A DNA stretch of 64,000 nucleotides. It comes from Antitrichia curtipendula. Taxonomy: Eukaryota > Streptophyta > Bryopsida > Hypnales > Leucodontaceae. The notes beneath the pieces are model-generated. The model had not been told where the DNA came from. It ran no database searches and was given only the letters and a program-made list of their open reading frames with translations. The stretch lies in assembly GCA_951230915.1 (NCBI GenBank), contig OX579638.1, positions 310,001-374,000 on the forward strand, read 5' to 3'. Shown here in pieces: positions 21,296-31,653 of the stretch. The first letter of the stretch is position 1. Each line of letters starts with the position of its first letter. Both the position numbers and the translations under genes were made by a program.

Positions 21296-23772
21296 TTAGC
21301 GGTAGTTTAGGATTTTTGAATCCAATCCGGGTTTTCCGAGTGTGGGACCCTGGATCCGGATTCTTAGAGATAAGGGGGTGTTGACTTTAAGATGCCTCGA
21401 TGTATAATTGTGTGGACCCCCAGGTTTTGGGCGTTTTTTTTTGTTTTTTTTGCTTGTGGTTTTAAGGGGGGGGCAGAGCTGTTATCCTCTCATTCCCTCC
21501 AATCCCATTTTGAGTATTCTGTGTTATGTACTTGAACTTCCTTTAATTCCAAGCCCTTAATGGACTTTTTCGCTTCCGTCTTGAAGTACGGGTATGTCGT
21601 TCTTGTTTTTGTAAGGGTAATGCGGAAGGAGGTCGGGTGAAGAGGAATCCAGATTGTAAGTGAGCGGAATCTGGGTGAAGGCAACGTGTGAAGAACGGGT
21701 TCTGGGTTTGCAAGAGAGGTAGAGCACTATGCTTTTAAAACCACTGAGAGAGTATTCCGGTTAGGAAGAGAGGACGCAAGTCCGGAACTCAAGAAGAGTT
21801 CTGTACGGAGATAAGCAACCGTTAGCGGAATGTTTCCCCCACCTTGCGGAAGGCCTGCCAACTAAGGAGTGAGATCAGCTACCAGTAAGCGAGGACTACA
21901 TCCGGTTCCGACTTTTTCTTTGATCTGTCGTTGTAGTGGAAGTGATAGAATGCGGTTCTGAGTGACCTACTTTCCGGATTGACGAACCCGGAAAGTTGTG
22001 AGGATTGTATCTCTTCCGTCACTATTACAACAAGTGATACTGTGTGAGCCCCCGATTTGTCACTCGGAACTCACGCTTTTTTTTTTTTTCATTATTGTAA
22101 TTTTAAGTGTAGTTTAAACGTAAATAGACCTAAAAAGAGTGTAAGACCAAAATAGGTGTGTCACATACCAATATAGCATTTGGTCACTTATACCTATAAT
22201 TCCCTTAGACTAAACCCAATTCCCATTGTAAATAGACTAAAACCGGGATTCCGAGTGATTAAAACGGGTTTTTGGTAAATAGGGCTTAAACTGCCAAACC
22301 GAGGACTAGGTAACCTCTTAGGGTTAGATTTGGTCAGAGAGAACACCGTTGAGGTCAGATAATCCATTCCCGACGATAGGTTTCACTTTCCCCATTTTAT
22401 CGACAAAATAGCAAAAAACCCGAATTGTTAGTCTGCAGGAGTTACAACCTCACGACCGACGCTTGCGAGGAATCGGAGGATGCCGCATGTCATTTTGGGA
22501 TGGAAATTGCATTTGGAGATCAACGGCAAAATCGGTTTGCCAAGATTCCCCCCGACAAAGAAGATTCCCTGGTGGCCGGATTTAAAAGGAGAAGACAAGA
22601 TTTGATTCTCCCCCGACCCTTGTGCAAAGTAAGAATGTTAGCTTGCACATCCTTTGTGGAATTCCATGAGAGGTTCCATAAAAAGTTTCGAAATTTTTCT
22701 AACTTGCAGAAAATGCCTTTCCGGACGGTCAACCGCCAAAACCTACGATGGGAAATTCTTGGGAATTACCTAGGTTGCGATAAAATCTCACTAAAAATTA
22801 GAATAGAATCTTTTAAGTTAATAAGATGCCCCAACAAGTTTCAAGACATTCCGATAGTCAGAAGTACCCAAATCGGCGAGAATCCCCGGAAATTGACAAA
22901 TTTGAAGAATGCGGGAAAGTTGACCGGCGTCCCAGGAGCATACGGAATCGGAATGAGGTCAAAATTGGGTCTTTTCTTACTCCCTTATACCTTTTAGAGA
23001 AATTAGGCTAGTTACTTTTCTCAGAAAAGTCAAACTCCAAAAAATAGGTTTTTACCTTAATTTGGTGTTCAGTTAGTGCTAAATTTTGTTGAGTTTTTAG
23101 CGTTAAAATAGGGGGTAAGCGGACGTTTGGACTAAAAATGGCCTTCTGAAGCCAATGGCGCAATCCTTTTGAGATTTGGAGTAAGTCTCCAAAAGTTAGA
23201 ACTTTTATCCAGCGTAGAAAGTGAAAATCTAGAAGATTAGGATGAAAATCTTAATTGATAAGATTACCATGTAGGAAAAGAGAGGGGGGTGAGGGCCTTG
23301 GAAGACTATATAAGGGCTCTCATTTTCCTCTCATTTCACCCCTTAGGTTCATTTTGAACTTCTTTTCTAAGTTTTGGGTCCATTTAGTTGGATTTTGGCC
23401 ATTTTAGGCCACGTTGCCAAACTTGTGTGTTTTTGGAGCATTTTTAGCTCCATTGTCTCTATTTTTCAAGCTCTCTTTAAAGGACATTGGGGTCCCTTCA
23501 AAGATTGTCTTGGTTTCTTGTATTTCTTGTGTTTTTTTGGAGTTTTTGTTGAATTTTGAAGTCCTTGTACTAATCCTAGGAAACCCTCCTTATGTCCGGC
23601 TTACCGCTTGAGGAACCTCTAGTGTCTAACCTTGAGTTGTTTTTTTTGGTGGATTAGAGAGTGACTAACTTGTGTGTGGAATACTATCGTACTAACCGCT
23701 ACTAAAACGTGTAAGTAGGTGTGTTTTGTGGAAACTAACCCTTGTTGCCTTTGTCCCCGTATTTTCTTTTGC

Positions 23773-23965
23773 ACGGCAAAGCTTTGAACCTCCTTTGTTT
23801 TAATTTGTGTCAGTTTGGAAAGAACGGCGAAGCTTTGACTTACATGTTTAGAAGTCATTAGTATTTTTAGAGAAACCAAAACTATGGCGAAGCTTTGACT
23901 TTAGATGTTTAGGAGTTATTAGTATTTTTGGAGAAATCCAAAAACACGGCGAAGCTTTGGCCTTA
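23773..23965. repeat. ~61-bp tandem repeat with GGCGAAGCTTTGA
   Basis: Four occurrences of ACGGC(A/G)AAGCTTTG at about 60-bp spacing. The middle two share an extended unit including TTAGTATTTTT and GAGAAA. Confidence 0.75.
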
Positions 23966-24476
23966 CTACCCCCAAAACAATTAAGAGTTTCTTTGAACAA
24001 AGGTCTCTTAAGAATTTGAGAGAAAATTCCCACCAAGGTGTATTTTTAAATACATCAAGTTTAGTCTCCTAACGCGTGTTTGGAGAATTCAAGTTTAGCC
24101 TCCAAAGTTAGAATTTAAACCTCCCTAGTTGAATTTGGAAGAAATTGTGAAAGGCTGTCAATCTTATAATTTAAAATGTAAGCATTTAGGAGAAGAAAAT
24201 TGAGTCCAAAAGTCCAGAAATTGCATTTGGAGGTCCCAACATTTCTCTCGAAGGACCTGGATTGACATGGAGACCAGAACCGAGAGCCCCTAGATCGGAA
24301 GTCCAACTGAAACGAGGCAATGGAGCCCCCGGGGTCTGGCCAGTCACGGCATGCCACGTGTCGACACCACCCCAGCAAGCCAGTGACGGGACGGGTCCCA
24401 GCGAGTGCCGAAGCGCCACGTGGCGACGGGGAAGGGGAGCGCTCCGCCTTGTGCTGCCTGCTCGTGTGGTCTGATC

Positions 24477-24538
24477 GTTCTGGACTGTCGTTCTGGACTG
24501 CCGTTCTGGACTGTCATTCTGGACTACCGGTCTGGCCT
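24477..24538. repeat. 13-bp tandem repeat (GTTCTGGACTGTC)
   Basis: Four consecutive 13-bp units with small changes, followed by a fifth partial unit. Confidence 0.8.
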
Positions 24539-26488
24539 TATGTTGGTCTCTATATGCTGGTCGGTTGGCCTCCAAACTGAAAAAAATTGAGTATCCAGGC
24601 ATACCTTGGGACTCAGGAAAAAAATTGATGTTCTTCCTTCGAAAGGAAAATTGAACTTCAAAAACAAGTAGGATTTAGGAGAAGAGACAAATAGAATTTA
24701 GAAAATAGGCCAAAGGGTAGAATAGAAACAGATGGGAATATCTTAGAGGTAGCGTTTCCATTACCAAAAAAAGCCCAAAAAACATCATAGAAGAAGAAAA
24801 CCACTTAGAAACCTCATAGTACTCTTCAAGCTCTTGAACCACAATTGAAAAGTGCGTTGAGAATGGGGAGTTAGAAGCTTGAAAGGAAATTAGGATTAGG
24901 AGGATTTGCTAAAAAATCTTGAAGAGTCGTTTTGGACCATTAGTTTTTAGATAGAATAATAATTGACTTAGAAGGTGATAGGAGTCAATTATTATTTAGA
25001 AGTCAAGAGTCAATTATTTATTCCAACTAGTCAACTTTTGGAATAGTTAAATAATTGAGTGAGAATAGTGTAGAAAGAAAAAGAAAGAGTAGAGTTAGAA
25101 AGAAAAGGAAAAGATAGGAAAACATGTATTAAACTACAAACTTTAAGCGGTGAGCAAAATTATAAAAGCATTCTCAACTATGGCGGACCAAGAATATTTG
25201 GAGGAGCTCCTCTACAACACGGCGGATGAAACGCAACTCGAGGTAAATTACTAACTTTTATCCTTTCCTTACAATTGTTTAGATTAGCAACTAAAACACT
25301 TAGCCGAAACTTCAAGGTCGATTTAGAGAGTCTAAAGTAGGATTTTTTTTTTCCAAGTTTATTAGTCAAAGTTGGTAGATTAGGATTAGAGCTTTCCGAA
25401 AACATCTTAAACTTAGAATTCCAACTCAAAATAAAGAAATTAGCTTCGGATGAAGTTTAGAGTCAAAATTGGATGAAAAATATTTAGAAGTGTCCAAGTG
25501 GAAGTTGATTAAAAACTTAGCAAGTAGAGGTAATCTGGATCATAGGAACATAATTAGAAGTAAATTTGAAAAGCAAGATTAGTAGTAATCGACGGATGAA
25601 GTTTGAAGTATCGATTAGCGGTCAAACTTCATCCATCAATAACTTTTGCTAGGATAGGTTTCAAATCAAGTTAGAGACCATTTTGGAAAGCTCAAATTAG
25701 CCTCTTTAAAGAACAGTTTTCAAAATACTAAAAATAGTAACTGACCAAAACTCATTCCAAACTTCAACAAACAAGGGGAGATAGAATTAGGGTGTCTAAC
25801 CGTACTTAAAGAAGAAAGTCAGCATTAGGATGTTAGAGTAGCAACTTCAAGTGTCCTAACAATAGTGCAAACTCTAGGAAAGACCTATTTACCTAGGAGA
25901 AATAGAAGGATGAAGTTTAGACTAAGAAATGGATGAAGTCAACTTAGATTAGTCAAATCCAGACCAGACTTAGGGTTTAGGTGAAGTATAACTATCCTAG
26001 ACTAGGGTTTAAGTTTCATGATTAATTGAAACCAGGAACAAGTTTAATTGCATGGATGAAGTTAATTAGCCCCGGAAAAGGCTAAACTTCATCCGCCTAT
26101 ATCTTTTGCTAGGAAAAGGGAGTAGGGTCGAATTTTATGTTTTTAGAAATGGCATGAAATTCTCTACAACTTAGGAATTCTAAAGTTAGACTGTAGCAAG
26201 GTTCGTCCAAAACCACCGTGGCCTCTTTCAATTGAAGTAGTTGAAGTAGAAATTGTAATTGTTGCATTTTGTTGAGTTTCATTGCAAATTGTGGGTATTT
26301 AGGAACATAGAAAAGATCCATTGCTTAGAAGGCACAATGGACCGACGTTAGGCACCCTTAGGACTGCACATGGTTGTCATACTGTACGGACGTCCGGTTC
26401 GCCCGTCCGTCTGTCCGGGACGTCCGTTAGAGGTCTCACCCGCCCGATACAGTCAACACAAAGTTGACTTTATGAAACCAAAAAAGTA

Positions 26489-26533
26489 GGCCACGTGGAT
26501 GCCACGGGGACGCCACGGGGACGCCACGGGGAT
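26489..26533 (+). repeat. Short GCCACGGGGAC tandem repeat
   Basis: Three to four units of about 11-12 bp, immediately upstream of the GC-rich promoter-like array. Confidence 0.8.
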
Positions 26534-26545
26534 TTAGGAACATGC

Positions 26546-26800
26546 AGGGCGGGGACTCTAGAGTCAGGGCGGGGACTCCATTGAGTGGGGGCAAGGACTC
26601 CATCTTGTAGGGGCGGGGACTCCAGACAGTGGGGGCGGGTACTCCAGTGAGTGGGGGCGGGGACTCCAGTGAGTGGGGGCGGGGACTCCAGTGAGAGGGG
26701 GCGGGGACTCCAGTGAGAGGGGGCGGGGACTCCAGAGAGTGGGGCGGGGACTCCAAAGAGTGGGGCGGGAACTCCAGCAACTGGGGCGGGAACGTGAGGA
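26546..26800 (+). promoter_or_regulatory. GC-box minisatellite upstream of the kinase-like gene
   Basis: About ten units of roughly 22 bp carry GGGGCGGGGACTCCA with a variable tail (GTGAGTG, GAGAGTG and similar). It ends about 50 bp before a TATATAAAG box. The core contains an Sp1-like GC box. The same word in inverted orientation forms arrays at 39,888-40,170, 59,262-59,435, 61,978-62,170 and 62,480-63,110. Confidence 0.75.
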
Positions 26801-26853
26801 GGACGGGGCGTGGACGGCACGTGTCGGGGCGGGTACTTGAGGAGCGGGGGAAC

Positions 26854-26862
26854 TATATAAAG
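26854..26862 (+). promoter_or_regulatory. TATA box of the kinase-like gene
   Basis: TATATAAAG directly downstream of the GC array. A GTGAGT..TTGCAG pair at 26936-27018 would be a 5'-leader intron, leaving the ATG at 27046 as the first start in the mature message. Confidence 0.6.
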
Positions 26863-27045
26863 CGAGTCCCCACCCTCATTTCTTTGCCAAGTCCGCGCCC
26901 TACGCCTCACACACTAGTTCGTCCCCACGGCCTATGTGAGTGAGTTTGGTGGGTGGTGGGCTTGGCCCTCATATGTGATCCGGTTTTTTTCAAATTTTCG
27001 AGGCTTTTGTGCTTGCAGAGGCCCATTGAACAATTTCTTTTCGTT

Positions 27046-28132
27046 ATGGCGGGGGAAGGGAGTGCATCGGCGGAGAAACGTCCTATGTTTGTAGATTTAG
27101 ATGATGTCGGTGAGATGGTAATTCCATCCACGGACACCTTGATGGCCTCAGGTTCATCGAACCCTTCTTCATCAAGCCAAAAGAAACGCAAGAAAGCACT
27201 CAATCCCCATATGCCTCCACATGAATTCATAGTTGAAGGGAGAGCAATAGTTGTGGTGTTCTACACTCGTCGCAGTACGACTATGTTGACCAGGGAGTAT
27301 GTGGCGCTCAAAGAAGAAGGGTACCACAAACTCACGAGGGACCTGCGAACGGAGCTGGAGTCAAAGTTTGAAGCATCTGAGAAATTCAACAATTTCTCCG
27401 ATTATTGGTTGCACCAAGACTGGCTGGATAAACAGGTGGTTGCCTTCACAACCAATATAGTGTCAAATTGGTGTTACCACATGGGGAAGAAAGAAGATGG
27501 TAGCGATTGGGACACACAAAATAAAGAGGTGGTTGCAAAGTTGAAAATCATTCAAAACTTTGCTCAACAATTTTCTTCATCACGTAAGAAAAAACAAGCA
27601 CCTTGGAAAGCGACAATTGAAGACACCATAACAGCTCATTGTGTTAGTGGAACATTCAAGTGGCTTGAAAGATCAGTAAAAGTCATCCCCATGCCGGAAC
27701 AGAGTGCCGTTGGTTCATATGGGACCGTGAGGAAGGTGATGCTTACAAAACTTCAGAGCATTCCTAGTTGGATATTTTTTGCTGGGAAGAGCTTGAAAAC
27801 CACGAATGAAAAGGAGAAGCGCCAAGGAATCATCAATGAGGCGGGCGGGTGTCCAGTGAGACATCCTGGCATCATTCGAATTGCGTACCTCCACCCTAAA
27901 ACGATGGAAGGCTACACGTTATGGTGGAATGGAGGCTCTCTAATTTCTTTCTTATCCAAATACAATTCGAAAGTAAGCGAAACATTGGATGTCGATGAGA
28001 TTAAGCATGAACAAGGTACATGGTTGACAAAAGAGGAGCATACATGGGTTGCAACTTACCGACAGAACCGAGTGAACTTGGCACTCTCTTTGCTTGTCAT
28101 TGTGGGGAAATGCCACGATGCGCAGTACATGC
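27046..28132 (+). pseudogene. Pseudokinase-like gene, 5' part, cut by the gypsy insertion
   Basis: The 362 codons start at ATGGCGGGGG and run open to the target-site duplication CATGC (28128-28132). The remaining 494 bp resume at 37552. The join is in frame (1581 bp in total, 526 residues) once one duplication copy is removed. The N-terminal 200 residues match nothing I recognise. The C-terminal part follows the protein-kinase plan: a glycine loop GSYGTVRK near residue 222, a candidate lysine in AGKSLK near 247, a candidate glutamate in INEAGG near 264, then RHPGIIR. The gene has its own GC-array/TATA promoter. The insertion almost certainly abolishes the full-length product. Confidence 0.75.
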
Positions 28133-29890
28133 TGTCGCAGCACAGGATAAGCAATTTCCCAGTTATGCTTCCAAAAATCACTCTAGAGCATAACAAAGTG
28201 ACTCTAAAGATCGAACCCACGAGATTCTGTGAAGTATTTAACCTAATTTAGTTTCCAAGCTCTTGTCAGCATCTAATTCTCCTTTCCCGGTTTTAGATCT
28301 CGCAAACCGGAAAACACAACAACACGGAAATTATACGGATACTCTCGTACTCTTCCGGTTTATACCATTACCGGATCTCCAGGATTCCCACTATTCCTAG
28401 ATCTTCTCTCTTCCGGTCCTGGTCTAGTAATCCGTTCACACTCATCTATCAAAACTCTTACTTTCCTCCGGTTTAGTTTTGCCTCTGTTTTACCCTCAGA
28501 GGGTTCGCCGCTTGATTTTGAGAGTGGCAGGCCCGCCGCTCCTTCCGCGAATTATAGTGGCTGAAGACCCACTTTCAACTCTCTCGCTCCCTATGCTAAA
28601 CTGGATCCGGTTTGGTCCTTCACAGCATTCCGGGTCAACACCCGGTTTGCAGGTCACACAAAGACCCCCCGTACGATCCTCTCATACTACAACGACCTTG
28701 GCGCTCGATTCCAACCGTACGAAGCTTGGCGGTTGCAAGTGTACCCGTCCGTTCCAACGACAACTAAAATTATTCCGTTCGCCCAAATCGGCAATGAGAC
28801 CTCACAGAAGTTCAGACACTCAACCGGATTTCCCACCCAAGAGTTCTAGCGCAACTAAGGAATCCATCCCTATCCGCCTAGCCTAGCAACGGCTTTCTCA
28901 ACCGGAACATCAACCTTAGAGACGCTGAGGAACTGGAATCCACTCCCAACCTTTCACCACCCACTCACATGTACTTTACAATTGAAAACGAAAACACCAA
29001 GGGGAGAAACCCGCTCCCAACCAACTTGTGTCCGCCTAACTCCTTATCATGCAACCCTGCCAAAACACACGCGGGAGAGGTACAAAACAAGAAGAGAATG
29101 GAGAAGACAAAACTAGATTGGATGCAAAGACTCTCTCTCATCTCCTCCCCGGAGACTGGTTTATATATATTTTCAAATTTACAACGGCAAAAAGAGCGCC
29201 AAAAATCCCGCGCAGAAAATCCGGTCTCATCCTATCCGACCGGTTTCCATTTCCGGTCCGGTCCTTCCTCCTATTTTACAGATTACCACTCCTAAGATAT
29301 TTTACAATAAACAACTCCTAACTATTCTGCCATTCCCTCAGCAAGCGTAGGACTCTTGGGTTCCGCCTCCAACTCGTCAAATACTTCCTGCAAGTTCCGG
29401 TTCCGCTCCCCCTCAACAGGATTCGAGGCGACAGACTCCGGTGCGGAAGTCAGCTGAATTGGGTTCGTTGGGTTGGTCTTACCCTTCTTAGACTGGGGAG
29501 TCACGTCCTTACCCGTCTTCGGAATGGGTACATCCGGAAAAGATTCCGGCAAGGAGATATCTGAAAGATTAATCTCCTTGTACAAGGACCCGGTCAGCTT
29601 CTGACTGCTCTCCTCCATCTGCTTGGCTGCTTCTCGCGCCCCCACCAGTGTCGTCTCCACCTGCTCGGAGAAATCCGTCAAAATCCGGACCAACCCTAAT
29701 CCACGTCAGCACTTTTCCGTTCCAGATCGAATCCGTTCCAAATACTTATTGGACTGATCGATCCGCTACCCTCTTTCTGTAACTTACTTTCAGCTTTTCC
29801 TTACTTCTTATACGGATCCGGTTACCTAATTTAGATTTCCGCTCCAATATTTAAGGTAACCAAAAACAACAAAAGATTCTTATTGCGACA
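28133..29890 (-). repeat. 3' LTR of the gypsy element (left in window)
   Basis: 1758 bp, near-identical to 35789-37546 at a constant offset of 7656. It carries a minus-strand TATATAAA (29160-29167) and, on the plus strand, an antisense open frame (28,479-28,886) kept in both LTRs that I regard as incidental. Confidence 0.95.
29322..29693 (-). pseudogene. LTR-embedded ORF fragment related to the 19-21 kb ORF
   Basis: The 123-codon open stretch on the element's sense strand lies in U3, without an ATG at its head (TTG, preceded by TGA). Its start, VRILTDFSEQVETTL, resembles MILVDFTARIEKTL of the broken ORF at about 20,490. That similarity suggests the LTR engulfed the tail of a related accessory ORF. 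The same stretch recurs at 36,978-37,349 with a few changes. Confidence 0.4.
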
Positions 29891-29893
29891 TTA

Positions 29894-29902
29894 CCCCCTC
29901 CT
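29894..29902 (-). other. Polypurine tract
   Basis: On the minus strand AGGAGGGGG lies 3 bases from the start of the 3' LTR, the position of the plus-strand primer in LTR elements. Confidence 0.8.
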
Positions 29903-29928
29903 CATCTGTGAGCGTCCCCGCGAACACA

Positions 29929-31650
29929 CTAAACTTCCTCGGATGAGGAAGCTTCAGCATACATCTTTACTCTCGATCCGTTCACCCGGGTGTCAAGCCA
30001 TTGTCCCTGCAGATTTTCAAGCTGCAAGGATCCGTTCTGGAACACTCGATTGACTCGGAAGGGCCCCATCCATCGTGTATGCAATTTACCCGGAAAATCC
30101 TTGTGACGGTTGTCGTAAAGAAGAACTAATCCGCCTTCTCGGATTCCGTGATCCATCGGAAGCTTCCGATCGTAGTCTTGCTTGCGCTTGCTCTGAACTC
30201 CCAAGGTTCTTTCTAGTGCCATGTTCCGGATTTCTTCCAGTTCCTCAATAGCGAGGAGACGTGGAAGAGTATCCAGTCTCGATTCCGCATTCCGGGCAGC
30301 TATCACTCGGAATGTTTCCACCTCCAACTCCACTCCATGTACGGCTTCCTGTCCAAAAACCAAAAAATATGGTGTTTTTCCGGTTGTCGACTTCTCCGTG
30401 GTGTTGTACGCATGGACTGCTGAAGGTAGCTTCCGGTCCCAATCCGTCTTGTGAGCGGAAACCATTTTGTTCAAGATCTTGCCTACAATTCCGTTCGCCC
30501 GTTCCGTCAATCCGTTCGCCTTGGGATTGTATGGAGTTGTCTTCCGGTGTTTGATAAGATACTTGTTGGTTAGGTCCACAATGACATCATTGAGGAAATG
30601 GGTCCCTCGATCACTGACCAGCTCCAAGGGATGACCAAAACGCATAAGGATTTCTTCAAACAAAAAGTTTGCTGAAGTTTCCGCATCATTCTTCCGGGTC
30701 GCCTTGGCCTCCACCCATTTGGTGGCGTAATCCGTGGCTAAAATAATGTATCTCTTCTTCCGTGCACTGACCGGAAGAATAGGTCCAATAAAATCGATTC
30801 CCCATTTTTCGAACGGAGCAAGGGGAATAATAGGAGTCAGTGGCCAGTGATTCCGGAAGGATGGCGCTCCTGTCCGTTGACACTGATCACAACTCCGATC
30901 GAAATTTCTAACATCTCTATGTAAATACGGCCACCAGTATCCGGCAGACCGGATCCGGTTTACTGTACTGACAAAGGCAAAATGTCCTCCTGAACTTCCG
31001 GCATGAAGGGCTTGGATCACCTTCTTCCGTTCTGGAGGTTCTAAACATCGCCTGAGAATGTCATCCGTTCCTAATTTAAACAGGACTCCTCTAATCAACG
31101 TGTAAGGAGCTATTTTTCGTTGAAAAATTTCCTTTTCCTCCCGGTTCATCCCTTCCGGATACCTAGAGTTAGTAAGATAATCTATGATATCCTGGAACTC
31201 GGAGATAGATTCTTGGCTAAGGTGAAAGACCGCAGTCAAAAGAAGATCCGGGTCATCTTTGACTACTGACTTTTCTGTTCTATCCGGGAACTCATCCGGA
31301 AACTCAGCGAAGATATCCGCTACTAATTTCATTCCCCTTTGTCTTGACAGATAATCCGCATTCACATTTGCTTTTCCGGATTTTACTACCACTTCGTATG
31401 TAAACTCTTGTAACAGCAAAATCCATCTAGCAATCCGGCCTGACAAATCCGGTTTGTTCACAAGGTACTTTAAGGAATCATGATCCGTATGAAAAATTAC
31501 CTTGTATCCAAGTAAGTAATGTCGGAACTTCTTACAGGAGTACACCACTGCTAACGCCTCTCGTTCTGTAGTAGTGTAATTCCGTTCCGCCACACTCATT
31601 TGTCTGCTGGCGTAGTAAATCGAATTTTCCCGCTTCTCTTCGTCATATTG
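29929..31650 (-). CDS. Gypsy pol, second part: RNase H and integrase
   Basis: This continues the pol frame after the TGA at 31651. It opens QYDEEKRENSIYYASRQM and runs through AERNYTTTEREALAV and FHTDHDSLKYL (RNase H). An H..C..C region (SCDQCQRTG) is the integrase zinc-binding domain. The integrase catalytic acids sit in KWGIDFIGPI, LVSDRGTHF and KANGLTERANG (D, D, E). It stops at 29929 shortly before the polypurine tract. No chromodomain is visible. Without bypass of the upstream TGA this part would not be made as a fusion. Confidence 0.9.
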   Translation of the reverse strand, partial: QYDEEKRENSIYYASRQMSVAERNYTTTEREALAVVYSCKKFRHYLLGYKVIFHTDHDSLKYLVNKPDLSGRIARWILLLQEFTYEVVVKSGKANVNADYLSRQRGMKLVADIFAEFPDEFPDRTEKSVVKDDPDLLLTAVFHLSQESISEFQDIIDYLTNSRYPEGMNREEKEIFQRKIAPYTLIRGVLFKLGTDDILRRCLEPPERKKVIQALHAGSSGGHFAFVSTVNRIRSAGYWWPYLHRDVRNFDRSCDQCQRTGAPSFRNHWPLTPIIPLAPFEKWGIDFIGPILPVSARKKRYIILATDYATKWVEAKATRKNDAETSANFLFEEILMRFGHPLELVSDRGTHFLNDVIVDLTNKYLIKHRKTTPYNPKANGLTERANGIVGKILNKMVSAHKTDWDRKLPSAVHAYNTTEKSTTGKTPYFLVFGQEAVHGVELEVETFRVIAARNAESRLDTLPRLLAIEELEEIRNMALERTLGVQSKRKQDYDRKLPMDHGIREGGLVLLYDNRHKDFPGKLHTRWMGPFRVNRVFQNGSLQLENLQGQWLDTRVNGSRVKMYAEASSSEEV

Positions 31651-31653
31651 TCA
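31651..31653 (-). other. In-frame TGA between reverse transcriptase and RNase H
   Basis: GSIL is followed by TGA and then QYDEE, in a segment where gypsy RNase H proteins read straight through. The frame is unchanged on both sides. Probably a nonsense mutation in this copy (CGA to TGA would suffice). Confidence 0.85.

Larger units (their letters stand above)
21296..26488. other. Degenerate non-coding region with short repeats
   Basis: No gene is supported. The frame at 22,425-22,997 has no domain signal. A TATATAAGGG box near 23,309 is followed by leader-like sequence, suggesting an old LTR or promoter, but I could not find its partner repeat. At 25,180-25,242 a TATAAAAG box (about 25,161) precedes a 21-codon ATG frame, MADQEYLEELL.., ending at a GTAAAT donor-like site. 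It may be a first exon, but no second exon was found. Recurrent GGATGAAGTTTAG words lie at 25,440-26,100. Confidence 0.45.

Noticed and set aside
22425..22997. 190-codon open frame
   Set aside because: No domain, composition like the surrounding non-coding sequence, no promoter or splice context.
24115..24602. Overlapping frames on both strands around the 13-bp repeat
   Set aside because: Mutually exclusive shadows of a GC-rich patch without domains.
28479..28886. Plus-strand 135-codon frame in both LTRs
   Set aside because: Antisense to the element; conservation is explained by LTR identity.
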